From positions 1,922,001 through 1,986,000 of the forward strand of contig OZ024846.1 of assembly GCA_964017145.1 (NCBI GenBank): a stretch of 64,000 bases of DNA. The letters run 5' to 3'. This stretch comes from Agrocybe praecox (lineage: Eukaryota > Basidiomycota > Agaricomycetes > Agaricales > Agrocybaceae). Position 1 is the stretch's first letter, and each line of letters starts with the position of its first letter. A program made the position numbers and the translations under genes. The notes under the pieces were generated by a model. It did not search any database, was not told the origin of the DNA, and saw only the letters and a program-made list of their open reading frames with translations. Positions 10,975 through 22,346 of this stretch are shown here, piece after piece.

Positions 10975-11759
10975 ATGCAGGAATTCGCCAATGGTCATGT
11001 ACAAACCTTGTCTTCAGAGTCACTCAGCGCATTGCTACTTGCACTGGGGCTTGTGGATCCGGTGTCTCATATCGAACACACCGCTCTACCTTCTTATCAG
11101 GACAAAAGAACTAGTACCCCATTTTCCAGGAATGATCTTTCGCCATGTCTGGATGAAAGGCAGGCCTTCAGTCGCGAGTATCTAGCTGGTTTCGAAAGCT
11201 ACTCAGAACTTGAAGAAGATAGCGATTATGGTATGTTAACGTTGTCTATTCCATCATCTATTCTGATGTGTTAAATCGTAATCTTCTTTCAGAAACACTC
11301 CCATCTCGGCCAGGATCGTCTTTGGAAAGCTTTGAAATTACCACTCCTCCTACTCCCCCTCCCCTTGTATTACCACAGCGGGACAATCACACTCCCTTTG
11401 AACAACTTCATCAGACGAAAGACACGGGATACTCGGCCTCGATGGACTTGGTACATATCAAAGCCGCTCATAACGCCTCAATCATCATGTTGCGAGTCCC
11501 TCGCCATATCACACTGCAGGAGCTCAAACACCGTCTTTACGATAAATTCGTCAACCAGGAACAGGTTCTTTTATCAAACTCTTTTTCCGTCGTCCACGCC
11601 CTTCCCCCTTCTTTCCTTTCTCATTCAGATCGTAAACGGGTGCCGTTTGCAGAGTGCACAGAGATGCGGTTTGTTGATAGAGAAAGCGATTGGCGAAAAA
11701 TTATAGTGAACCACCAGGGTAGCAAGATCACACTGCGCGTTCTTGATACCCCATTGTAG
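10975..11759 (+). CDS. small protein with a C-terminal PB1-like domain
   Basis: Two exons (10975-11230, 11293-11759) joined at phase 1 give 240 aa. Residues 1-130 are probably disordered, rich in Ser and Pro (TTPPTPPPLVLP), with no recognisable domain. Residues about 138-238 look like a PB1 domain: an opening strand with a basic residue (VHIKAAHNA, Lys142), the helix ITLQELKHRLYDKF, and an acidic loop plus final strands (RFVDRESDW, KITLRVLD). PB1 domains pair front-to-back in polarity and NADPH-oxidase scaffolds (Bem1, p67phox). Here no SH3, TPR or PX domain is present in front of it, so the protein might act as a small adaptor or cap. The family assignment comes from pattern alone. Confidence 0.6.
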
Positions 11760-12726
11760 TTTCCCGCCATGCTCACCAAGGAACAATTTCGGCGTATTTT
11801 GTTTGTAAGATACGGATTTTTCCTGGTCCATAATGTATTGTACACACTCGTTTTGTAAATCATTCGTTTAGCATCCCCAATTGTTGTAGTTATACATATA
11901 TATCACCCAATACAAATTCGAAATTGTAAAACTCTAGGAACAGATGGGAGTAGAGCTCCATGCGTCGTTATGTCGTCCTCCTGTTTCCGTTTCATATGTT
12001 GCATTCGGGCTCTGTCTTCATTGAGGGTGATATTGACCGCCTCTTAGGTGCGTTTACTTACCCTGCCATCCTCTCTCCATCAGTGACAAAGTGGAGATCT
12101 CTTCTTTCGCCCGAGATGCCATTACAACCATATCCATCTGCACACCAGTCGAAATGGCTATTCTGTAACTGAAGTGGCTACTTGGCATAAGATAAATAAA
12201 GAGTCTTGTCCAAGATTTTTTATTGGACGTCTACGACCTTCCTTGTATATCCTATGCCGTGAACTTAACCCCATAAAAGTTTTCTTTATCGTGGCCAGTC
12301 AGCTTTCTTGGTCTTAAATTACCCAGATGATTTTAATAGACTATAGGGTGTGTGGTTGTGGGATTTTCGAACCAACATATAGAGTTCAAGCCTCAAGGAT
12401 AGCTTCATCTGATTGAAGGCAACGTTCATACTACTATCACATCTGATTCACATTCACTGTGGTTACAACCTGCACAATGAGCAGCCAAGATTTTACCAAA
12501 CATCTTCCACTCGCAATGGCCTCACATCCCAATTTAAAGTTGGTGTCAATCCAACTAGCCCCCTGCATCACATCATGCATCTAACATGATTGATACCACA
12601 CGAAGGAAGGGTTAGAAGGCCAGACACAACACGGACGAGTTCCCTGGATGATCATTTTACAATTATAGGAACGACTACTACATAAAATATCAAAACAAAA
12701 CAAAACTGGAGACAACAAAACAATGC
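11760..12726. other. intergenic region between convergent genes
   Basis: Lies between the 3' ends of the PB1 gene (plus) and the Arp10 gene (minus). A short open frame at 11960-12172 is not supported. Expected to hold the two 3' untranslated regions; I see nothing else. Confidence 0.5.
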
Positions 12727-14722
12727 TTAAGCAGAAGCAGCGGTACGAGCATTAGCAGGCGGTGCCCCTACAGGGAGAGGTGTCTTTGTCCAGTCGGGAA
12801 GAAGGCTTCTGGTATAATGCGGGTTTGAATCCATGCTAACGTCAATGTCTTCATCGGCCATCTGGCGTGCTTCGTGCTCATCCCATTTTTCCCGAGAGAG
12901 TTCGGCACCTCCAATTTTAAGAGAGCTAATTTATCACATCAGTGAATTACAGAACAAATAGCTGAAAATCAAAGATTCTTACCCGGCCAATGACCCTCCT
13001 ACCCACGATAATGCCGCAGGCGAGAAAGCTGGTGCTTTTCCAGCATTGGCACCTGCCCTTTCTGATGCCGGGGCTGGAGGGGAAGGGTCATTCAAGATGG
13101 CAAAATATGAACTCAGAGGCCGGAGTGTCCCATATTTATCATAAGGCGGTAGGGCGGGCTTATCATAGCCCGTTGTTGATTTGGGAGGCGCAATTGCCCG
13201 TAGAATTTCAGTGTAAAGGCGCGGGATGAAGCCGGGAAGCATCGCAGTGCCTCCTGAAACAAGAATGGAGGATGCAAGGGTTTTACGAAGATCCCGGGGT
13301 ACCTATGTCACTATTATGTTATTTACGTGATAGCTTTGAGAGAAAAGGAAGAACAAACCTTCAGTAAAGCGTCCAATATTGTCTCGGCTAGACTGCTCTC
13401 ATCGACATCTCCGCCTTCGAAAAGAACCTCAGCGGCGCGCTCCCTAATCCACCCAGGTATTACGAGTGTTCCCTGTCCTGTACCAGTTTGCTGAGAGAGA
13501 GGGGGGGCTACTTTCATTTGAATATCGGTGGCTGTTGAATACCGCTTGTACATATTAGCTAACGCCTGAAGGTGGCCTTCCGGTAGTGGTGTTTCAGGTC
13601 TCCTTATGCTTTGCACAGAAGAAAACTCAGACCCTTGCTGAGATGTGCCAGCATATGATAGTTCAGAGCCAGCATCGCTTGAAGGAGGGAGGTCCATTTC
13701 CGAGTTTTCATCTCCTACCGGGGTTTCATCGCGCTGCGCATCTTCCGTGGGTTCAAGGCTGCTACCTACGAAGCAGCAACGCGTCTTTATTTCTTCGACA
13801 AGAGTGTCCGTAAGGACTTCTTGAGGTACGCGCATTGCGCGATTAGCTGCAGGAACACTAATCGCGGCACTCAATGAAGCCGGGGGAGGTATATAGGTGC
13901 CAAACATGAGCAGCAGTGCACGGAGATGAGATGAAAGCCTGTCTCCAGCAAGTGGGGTTGTTTGTATTTGCGGGAATAATGGCCTCGCAGCGAAAATCTA
14001 AAACAATGTTAGAAAAAAAGGTCTGCATCGATGATAGATGACTGGTACCGGAAGAGCAACGGACTCCAAATGACCGCAGTCCATAACAAGACCCGTTATC
14101 CGTCCAATGGCAAAGAGAGACAACAGATGGCTGCATGCGAACGAGACAGAGGGAACCTTGGAGAGTCAATTGAATGATTTAATGGCAAAATTCGCAACAC
14201 ATACTTGATTTTCAAACAGGATTCTCGCTATAATCTCTTTGATATATAGAGGCAGAAGTGGGGTTTCCACGACAATCACTTTCCGAGCTTTTGGGTCCGC
14301 CAACAAAGAACTTGTACGGTTGAACATGATGTTGATCGCAACCAAAGAAACCTTTTAAAAGCTTACTCGTGAAATACCGATCTTAGGCAGCGTTGCAGTC
14401 GTATTTCCAGCAATTTATCTTCTTCAGCTCTCTCTGCAATATCAGGAGCTCGAGTGAGCTTCCAGAACGTTGGTTCGTTCGGTCCTCCTGCATAGAACAC
14501 GTCTCTTGGTCTTCCTTCGCCGCTGAAACCTACTTTCCAAATGCGAGAGCCTGGATCAATGACTACGCGATCTTCAACTCCGTACAATGAATGTCGTCTC
14601 GTGGTTGCATAGTGGGGTGACGCTTGGATGGTGCTAGTTGCAGCGACGCGTGCAGCTGCTGGAGTAGCAGTCGGAGTAGCGAAAGTGGTCCTGCTCCGTG
14701 GTGTAGTAGGTGAAGTTGACAT
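12727..14722 (-). CDS. ARP10: actin-related protein 10 (dynactin pointed-end subunit)
   Basis: Arp10 (Arp11/ACTR10) caps the pointed end of the Arp1 filament of dynactin, the activator of cytoplasmic dynein. The spliced product begins with a Ser/Thr/Pro/Ala-rich leader, then actin-fold pieces: VVIDPGSRIWKVGFSGEGRPR (phosphate loop 1 equivalent), KVIVVETPLLPLYIKEIIARILFE, VPSVSFACSHLLSLF, TGLVMDCGHLESVALP (phosphate loop 2 equivalent) and, at the C terminus, VSGGTAMLPGFIPRL and SPAALSWVGGSLAG. A long acidic/Ser insertion (about 13680-13760) interrupts the fold, as is common in divergent fungal Arps. About six exons; first exon ends near 14366. Divergence from canonical ATP-binding residues fits Arp10 rather than actin or Arp1. 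Confidence 0.8.
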
Positions 14723-15511
14723 AATGATTCACTTGACCCAAGATGTAAAATTTGAATCAGGAAGGTCATGCAAGACCCAGGAAACTAGTAATGGTGCATG
14801 AGTACGATCTTCAGTCGTGAAAGGTTATTGCAGGCCGTGTAAAGAAGACAAATAGAGGAAGAATGCAAAATCAGGTCGCCGTAACGGAGACAAACAAAGG
14901 AGTCTGTCTTCAAACAGGTCTATCATCCGGCGTTTCCAAATTCCCAGTTCTTCCCGATCCTCATCCGACTCTACGAATAATTCTTCCATCTATCAATCCT
15001 CTGGCATTTTCTGACTAAGGGAGCAACATTGCTGTTCGGATGTTCGACGCCAGCGACAATTCTCAGTCCAGGACAGGTGCCCATTAGGTGCTTATGCCCA
15101 CTGTAAAATATCCTTATTGGACCACCAACCGACGGCATTCCAAACCTCTCTAAACGCTCAGTGATCACATAGTCGACGTGGTATCCATTTTGGAAGATAG
15201 TTCTCCCTATCACCAACGCATTCGTTCAAACTTTCCTGATTGCTCATCCTTATCCCTAGGCGGAGTAAGAGGGTGAGTACGTGGGGTCTGACCGCTGAGC
15301 GGTAATATTTTAGACAGCCATTTACCAGGAAGGTCGCGCTCTATACTGTCCAGCTTTCCAAAAATACCTGAAAGGGATGACATGGCCTTATGGACTCATA
15401 AACAAGGTCAATGACCTTAACGAGTGCATTGAACATGCATCATTTCTGCACTCCGGGCTCTGTTTCTGTGCTTAAAGGGCATCCTTGGGTCACCCTTTGC
15501 TCCTTTTACCC
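14723..15511. other. intergenic region between divergent genes
   Basis: Upstream regions of Arp10 (minus) and the F-box gene (plus). A minus-strand open frame at 14971-15216 has no ATG-supported neighbours or recognisable family and is left uncalled. No repeat seen. Confidence 0.45.
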
Positions 15512-16818
15512 ATGGCTAGCCTGCTTGACGTCTTTCCTGCCGAGCTTTTCGAATCCATCTTCTCTGCGCTCGCTGAGGAAGACAAAGATTGTAAAGCGTT
15601 GAAAGCATGTTCCCTAACATGTCGAGTGTTACTTCCATATTGTAGACAGCACATATTCGGCTCAATCACTATCACACCCCCCTTTTCCACAGGGCTTCTC
15701 ACAATCAGCCCAATTCGCTTGTTTGGACAGTTGATAGAAGGAAATCCAGGACTTGCCACCTACGTGCGCCACTTACGCCTTGGGTTACAAATCGAAGACT
15801 TTCTATACGATGAACTCCCAAACCTTTTGGAACAGCTCACTCGCCTGAAGTCCGTCTTCATCTGGTTCTGTAGTGGATACACCGTACTGGACTGGAAACA
15901 TATGCCGGCACCATTCCTACCGACACGATCATCCCTTATACGCCTCATCCTTTCCCCCACCATCACATACCTGAAATTACGCAATATCATTAATTTTCCG
16001 ATTTCTATCCTCATGCAAAGCACAAGCCTCAAGAAACTCAACATTGAAAGGCTTACAATTGAAGACGAAGTTTATATGTCCTCTGATCAGGCTACACTCA
16101 CACCCACAACACCAGTCCGGCTCGAGAGTCTGATTATTGGAACGAGAGCCAACAGAGTCGCTTTACAAATGCTGCAAACGGCTAACCTTAATGGCAATCC
16201 GGTTTTCGATCTTGCATGTCTAAATGAGCTACAGGTGCCTATCCAAATGGCGAGTGACATGGTCGATGCAGTAACATTGTGCAAATTGACGCAAAATCTC
16301 ACGAAGATTCACTTGTCAGGTTAGTCAATTAATTCTCAAGCCAAATATCAGATGTAACTGACGGGGGCGTTGTAGTGTTCAATAACGTGAAACTGTCTAG
16401 GTTATCGATGATGATTACCCCATCGTTGAAGACACTGAGCTTGACGAGTTTCATTTATGGACATACATCAGATCCATTTTCAGGTCTTTGTGAAGAGCTT
16501 TACAATATAGCAAAGCAAAACAGCCTTGTTGAAACGCTTGCTCTTCGCCTCCAAGTCGAAACAGATTTGGACTGCAATGTCGGAAATGAATGGGGCCGTT
16601 TGGACGAGGTCCTTCTGCGATCTGGATGGTCTGCTCTGAAAGAAGTTTCGTTCGACGTCGTGATGTATACGTATGGGAAACCTAACGTGAAGATGAAGGA
16701 AAGGTTCATGGAGCTTCCTTATAATCAATTTCCCGGTGTATCCTCCAGCCAGGGGATCAAATTCATGTTTTCGATGCAGTCAGAAGTCATACAACCATCA
16801 ATCCATGCATCTATATAG
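15512..16818 (+). CDS. F-box domain protein
   Basis: Two exons (15512-16319, 16376-16818) give 416 aa. The N terminus carries an F-box (LLDVFPAELFESIFSAL, then KALKACSLTCRVLLPYCRQHIF, residues about 4-48), which would bind Skp1 in an SCF ubiquitin ligase. The rest contains leucine-rich segments (LARRLR-like YVRHLRLGL, TYLKLRNI, LKKLNIERL, LKTLSLTSF) in the manner of degenerate leucine-rich repeats that choose the substrate. Such F-box/LRR-like proteins are a very large, fast-evolving family in Agaricomycetes; the target is unknown. The ATG at 15512 is preferred because it is the first in frame and sits just before the F-box. Confidence 0.8.
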
Positions 16819-16881
16819 GTATAATTACGCTGGACAACTTTTTACAGTAGAGTTAGCTAAAGCTTGGTTAATAAAACTATT

Positions 16882-18201
16882 TTACTGCCTCAAACGAGCA
16901 AACAAAACCATGATAGCAAGTGCCCAATGCTCAAATTGTTCTTTGGACATAAAAAGTAGTGCTTGAGAAAGGACCGCTTTTGTAATCTGTGCTTCCATCC
17001 CCTATGACCAAACACAGAACATTAAAGATCGATTTAATATGACGCAAACAAGAAAAACGCACCTGATACCAGCCAGTGAATCCTTCTCGTTTCCAAATCC
17101 GACCTAGGATGTCTAGGGCACCGACGTGCTTGCCATGTTTGTGGTGGTAACGATGAGGGCGCGGTAACTCATCATTCTTCTCGACTGCATCCTCAACATC
17201 AGCACTGCGTGCTTGAATTCTCACTTTCGCCATGATATACGGATATGTGACCTATAACGGCTGAGAAATTGATTCTAAGTGTGATTGAGAGTAAACTTAC
17301 AATCGTAGCAAGGGTCTTGCTTAGTGCACCGATAACAAAGGATAACCAAGGGCCCATTTTCGTTGAAGCATCACCTCTAGCGAGAAGAACCAAGCTTTTG
17401 ACACGCTCGAATGCGCCATACGTGATTGCGGGGTTCACCGTTAGTACTAATCCTGGCTTGATACCCAGCCATAGACCACCGACTCCCTCTTCATCTACAA
17501 TCTCTCTGGCTACGTCCATGAAAGAATCACTTGAGGCAGGTTGCGATGCATCAGAACCTGGTTTACTGGGTCGTCCAACTTGCTGCCTGGTTGCGATTAC
17601 GGAAACTGGGATCGTAAATATTTGTGCAAGGGCTCCAGCAAGGGCTCCCAGCAATAGCTCAGCTGCAGTTGATAGAGGAGGGAGCTTGGATCCGGGTGGC
17701 AGTTTTGCTGTTAGACGTTTGATGTACGATGACCTCACGAAGGAATAAAAGAAGAAATACGCATATTCTGAACAAACCAATTAGAAAAATGGACCACTGG
17801 GCAAAATGCGAACATACGCATAGAAAATGTGTTCAACATGGTTGCACCAAAGCCCCTATATAACCCAGACAGACCCTCTTGCTTGTATATTCTCAAGAGA
17901 ACAGTCGTCATCGAGAGTCCATCCTTGTTCTTGCCCTTTGAATCCGATGGCAACGCCTGAATTCGCGTCTTGGCACTATAGACAGAACTGTGTCAGTGAC
18001 TATGCCGACACAGAGAAGCAAGGTCCAACTGCATACACGTCCAATGGATAAACAACTCTGGAAAGCGTATTCGTTAGTAAGAGACGATAACTTTTGTATT
18101 GTAACTGGGACATACGCTGTACTGAAGCATCCCCCCAGTGCCCCAGCCAGTGCTGCGCCAAAGGGCGTAAGTTGCTGAACTGGTTTTGATTGAACGGACA
18201 T
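16882..18201 (-). CDS. ANT1: peroxisomal adenine nucleotide carrier (PMP47/Ant1 family, SLC25)
   Basis: Six-helix carrier of the mitochondrial carrier family, peroxisomal branch. The three internal repeats show their signatures: YPLDVAKTRIQ (repeat 1), IPVSVIATRQQVG (repeat 2) and TYPYIMAKVRIQ (repeat 3), each followed by a G-x-x-G-L/F-x-G-like segment (EGLSGLYRGFGATM, GGLWLGIKPGL, GFTGWYQG). The repeat-2 motif with Val-Ser in place of Pro-Asp/Glu and the final LSQALLFMSKEQ are typical of PMP47/Ant1/SLC25A17, which import ATP into peroxisomes for fatty-acid activation, rather than of mitochondrial ADP/ATP carriers. About seven exons; the first intron splits the codon after PLD. The start ATG at 18201 precedes QLTPFGAALAGALGG. 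Divergent from the methyltransferase gene across 270 bp. Confidence 0.87.
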
Positions 18202-18471
18202 ACAGAAAGCTAAGGAAGACAATGAAGGCTTGAATCAACTCGCAATTACTCTCAATTACTTTAGGTCGTCCGGTATGCGGAACTACGTAGTACCGGCTTT
18301 TTTGGATCGGTTTCCCCGCATCCGATTCCGGCAATCGAGGAGATAAGCCGACAGGCACGTGAAATCTTCGCCGGCCGCAAGCAAGGTGCCGCGCCGCGCC
18401 ATCCGTTAACAGGCCGCACATATTCTTCAACTCCAACTTGCTTATAATTCCCTGTCATCTACTACATCGAT

Positions 18472-19642
18472 ATGCCCGATTTAAAAGTTTTATCTCATCC
18501 AAATGATCCCAACTTTCCTGAAAATCTGCATATCCATCCTTCTGACCGATATCTACATTCATATCAACATCTAGATTACCATGATTTCAACGAGGCAAGC
18601 TTTGGTTCTAAAGCACAGGAACTCGCAATCCGCAAATACGGCATAGCTGGAAGAGTCTGGTATCTCTTAGCATTCGACGTGACTCACTTAAAATATATTT
18701 TGATGTGTTATTTTGTAGGGAAGCAGCATACATGATGATTCTCTATGTTCAACCACCATCATATTTAGAGTTCGATCCCCCTATTATCGACGCGTCGAAG
18801 GGCTCAGAAAGTATCACAGTAATTGAGTTGGGCTCTGGGACTGGTTTTGTTGCATCTTACCTCTTGAAATTACTTGTTCCTGGACGCGACCGTCTCATCG
18901 TAACAGACCTTCCAGAGGTGCGTTCATTCTTGTCCTCTTTTTTGGATCATACGAAATTGAAATATTGCAAGAGGTTTGTCCTTTACTTGAAGAGAATTTA
19001 CTTGGCATTGGAATAGAAAACGAGATATTACCTGGTATTAAAGACTCCCTCATTATCCAGCCTCTTTCTTGGGGAGTCCATGAAGACGTAGCTACTCTGG
19101 CTTTGCAATATTTTGAAGATGGGGGACACGAGCTCTGTCCATTGACCCACATTATATGCAGTGACTTGGTGCTTCATACTGTTATCTCTCCCTTTTTTTT
19201 TTGACTCATAATCTACACTTAGGTTTATTTCCCTGAATTATTAGCTCCACTTCTTCGCTCCTTGCTTCATCTCACGTCTCCCCCATTCTCATCCTCCAAG
19301 GATTTACTTTCAGGTGGAGTTGGGCCTCAGGTCCTGATATCATACAAAATTCGAAGCCTTGAAAAAGAAACCGCATTTTGGTCTGCATTTGGTCTGTGGT
19401 TTCATTTCAGCCCTGTGCTAGTGAAGGATAACCGGGTTCCCGATGATGAGGGGCAGCGATTTGGGGCCGACTTCAAGGATACTGCCTTCCTATTTGTAGC
19501 CAAACGTCGCGCCAAATCTTTAACATGGACAGTACCCCTCCTAGATTCGGATTTACTGTCAGGAGTTGGAGCAAACGGAAATAACCTTAGAAAGGGCGAT
19601 GACACTTTCGAAAACATCCTGATGTTAACTATGGAACAATAA
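18472..19642 (+). CDS. family 16 (METTL21-like) protein methyltransferase
   Basis: Four exons (18472-18659, 18719-18917, 18974-19168, 19223-19642) give 333 aa. A seven-strand SAM-binding fold is visible: VIELGSGTGFVASYLL (motif I, residues about 100-115), the acidic strand LIVTDLPEV, and the post-motif II signature CSDLVYFPEL. The C-terminal half has SYKIRSLEKETAFWSAF and KDTAFLFVAKRR strands. This is the Methyltransf_16 group, which includes METTL21/EFM lysine methyltransferases of elongation factors and chaperones; the exact substrate (for example an Efm6 or Efm3-like role) cannot be told from the sequence. Exon 3 starts after a double AG (AAGAG), and only the second acceptor keeps frame. 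Confidence 0.85.
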
Positions 19643-19811
19643 TAAATGCAATACAACTGTACATACTACAGTGCGTGATACCAGTAAGTGTATATCCTAT
19701 ATGACTTTTTTTGGTCTTTCCCGTTCATAAATCAACAATCCTACATTTCGAGTTAAACTTGCTGACACAAAGTGTGATAAGATTAAGGTGCTCTTCCTTG
19801 GTTGGTTGGTT

Positions 19812-21461
19812 TCATCTGTGATGGTGTCCCAAAAACCTTTGATTCCCGTTTTCCAACAATCCCAATGACTTGTTGTAATCCACAATCTTCGGCTTCTCGT
19901 ATTCAGGAGGAGCGTACGAGCGTGCCAGCAAGCCAGGCACTTGCCTAGTAGTGATAGTGATCTCCTCCTTTAGTATGACGTTGTCACCGGAATCGATTTG
20001 CGTGAATCCTGCCGGCGTGAAAGGTAACAAGCTCAGGAAATACTGCCAATCGAATCAAGGAATTTTTGCGATGAACGATCACCACTTGTCAAAAATAGAA
20101 AGACGCCACACATACCCGGATAGCAAACCTCGGGAACTTGAAACTTGGTTTCAGAGTTTTGGACAGTTCGAGTTCTCCCTGAAGAACTCTTCTTCTTGGC
20201 TCTGCTTCAAGAACCCAAAAAGAAGCAGTACCACAATCTTCCCAGAAATGATTATCAGTCCGCCTGACACCGTCATCCTTCGTTGCTTCCGAGCCAGTTG
20301 CCATTGATCTTCGAAGTCGCAAATCTATGCCATTGCAGTGGCTAGATGTCAGAACATCCAGTACTCTTGTATCTTCACTAGTGATTGTCATGGTCAGTGG
20401 GATAGGACTTCCGACCGCGTACGAGACCTGGGAGAGTCTTCTCAGCATAGAGGTTGTGATAAACAGACGAATGCCGTCTCCTCACCGGAGTCGTAATGGC
20501 TAGCTGTTTTTTGGCACATGTTTGTCAGGCTCGTCATAGGAAATACAACATCGACATCGAAAAACAAAATCTCCACGCACAGTACAAGTCACTTCAACAA
20601 CTTCTTGAGTGTTGAAGATAGTTCCTCTGACTGTCGCGGGTGGCAAAACCCCCCATCCTTCTGGATCAACTTCCGGGCCAACCAAAGGACTGCCTTCTGA
20701 ATAGGCCAGCCTCCTCAGAAGCGAAGGTTGTCCCGCTACCGTTATTGGCTGGTATCCAAATTTAGTGACCAGTCTGTAATTCATGACATGTTGAATCACT
20801 GGTAAAACAAGGAAAGGAACAGGGTGACATACGTTTGATTAACCTTCAGGAACCCCCTTTTCACTGTCACTACAATTCTGTAGTCAATATAAGCAGGGCT
20901 AGCCCTCTCTGTAAAGTGTGGTGGGATAGGATAGGATGTCTCTTTTTTTGAATCCGGCTCCTTGATGGTAACTTCTCGCGGTAATGTTAAGGTAAATGGC
21001 CAGGACTGCTTTCCGGATAATTTAGCGCCTTCCCACAAGGTTTTCTCTTCCTTCAAAAACACATCCTCTTCTTGTCCGACAAACGTGGTTCCGGCCCAAA
21101 TCTGCACAAGTTGTTTGTTAATTAGATGGTTGCGTTGCTCATCTGGACTAAGAATAGCAGATTACAGGCTTACCGCTACGGTGACCGCTTTACTACTTTC
21201 TGGTCTTTCAAGGTCAACTTCCACACGCCCAGAGATAGTGTCCCCTTCCACAAATACTGGCAGAGAAGTAGCATCTGGAGAGCGACTTGTCACGAATAGA
21301 TTAAGCCATTTCTTGCTCTTTCCGGTCTCTAGAAAGCTGTGGTGCTCTCTTGTCAATGAGCTTGCTTCTGCTGTAGATCGTTGTCGCTGTTCCTGCACGT
21401 TTGCGTACGTCGGAAGCTCTGCGTCGTTCTGTGACAGAGGAATCTGGGATGCCTTTTCCAT
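19812..21461 (-). CDS. arrestin-related trafficking adaptor-like protein, copy A
   Basis: Arrestin-fold protein, first and most divergent of four tandem paralogs. The N-terminal leader has an LPTY motif (DAELPTYANV). Arrestin-N pieces follow (GRVEVDLERPESSKAVTV; FVGQEEDVFLKEEKTLWEG; WPFTLTLPREV), then FTERASPAYIDYRIVVTVKRG, a middle segment LVTKFGYQPITV...LLRRLAYSEGSPLVGPEVDPEGW, and an arrestin-C half. The C-terminal tail carries APPEYEKPK, a PPxY motif of the kind that binds WW domains of Rsp5/Nedd4 ubiquitin ligases. Such adaptors pick plasma-membrane transporters for ubiquitination and vacuolar delivery. Six or more exons, including an 18-nt exon at 20486-20503 shared by position with the other copies. 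Cargo unknown. Confidence 0.8.
20486..20503 (-). other. 18-nt microexon of arrestin copy A
   Basis: Phase-0 exon coding LAITTP between a CAG acceptor (20504-20506) and a GTGAGG donor (20485 downward). It joins VTCT to VSYAVGSPIP. Confidence 0.75.
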
Positions 21462-22346
21462 CTTATACAACGCAAGAGTAGTTGACTATCAAGATCGATT
21501 GGCCTCTTTCAAATACGGTTTGTTATCTATGAGTTCGCAGGTCATGATGTCAAAATCTATATACCTGGGAAGATATCAAGGCACCGTGAGTTTTCCACTA
21601 ACACTGACGTATAACTATAGTGTCTTGGGGGTACCTTACTTCTCCCTAACGTCCCACATGGTACGTCTTCTGGGCATCGAGCTAGGCTGACAGGCCTAAG
21701 TCTAATGTCCAAGGAAAACTCTTACAGAAATCATTCTCGTTTACAGGCCGCAATATTAAGATCAGAGCCTGAAATGTATCAGGGGGTGGTTAGAGAGGCC
21801 ATATGATTAAGGTGTGCTATTTTCTACTATAATGCTGGTAAATATATAGGGTTGGGTATATGTGCGGATAGGTGTGAGTGTACATAGATAGTTGTTTTTT
21901 ACAAGTGGCGCAAGAGCATCACAGATGAAGTGAGATGATGATGATGCATGTCGAGATAGTGATGCTACACAGTGCTGTTCGTGAAGGTGAAGTGAAGATA
22001 AACAAAAAGGTGAGAAAGAGAGGGAAAAAGATATGTGGTGGTGATAGGTCGCTATGACTAGCATAAGAACTATTACACCGACGCAACTTGAAGACGAGGA
22101 ATGAACAAATGGTATCGGGATCGTACGGGTTCGATAGCAAAACGACTGCAAAGCGATGATAGATAAACGTTACTAGACGTAATAAAAACGTGGGGGGCCG
22201 AAGGGAGGAGCGTGAACGAGTCCAGTCGTTGTTTTTCGTGACGCGCGTGGTATATTCTCATGCGGTTCGTGGTATCGTGTAGATGATTGTGGTATGGTAG
22301 TGAATGACAGTATTCGTTGAGATGTGTCGAATGAAGGCAGAGTTCT
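21462..22346. other. intergenic region between arrestin copies A and B
   Basis: About 0.9 kb holding the promoter of copy A and the 3' region of copy B. It includes a short GAT repeat (21933-21946). Long overlapping antisense-looking frames at 21807-22462 are low-complexity Ser/His/Leu translations of a repetitive stretch and are not called. Confidence 0.5.

Noticed and set aside
12340..12400. GGTTCGAAAATCC on the minus strand, another B-box look-alike
   Set aside because: The flanking bases do not pair as a T arm and no A box or anticodon arm is found at the right distance.
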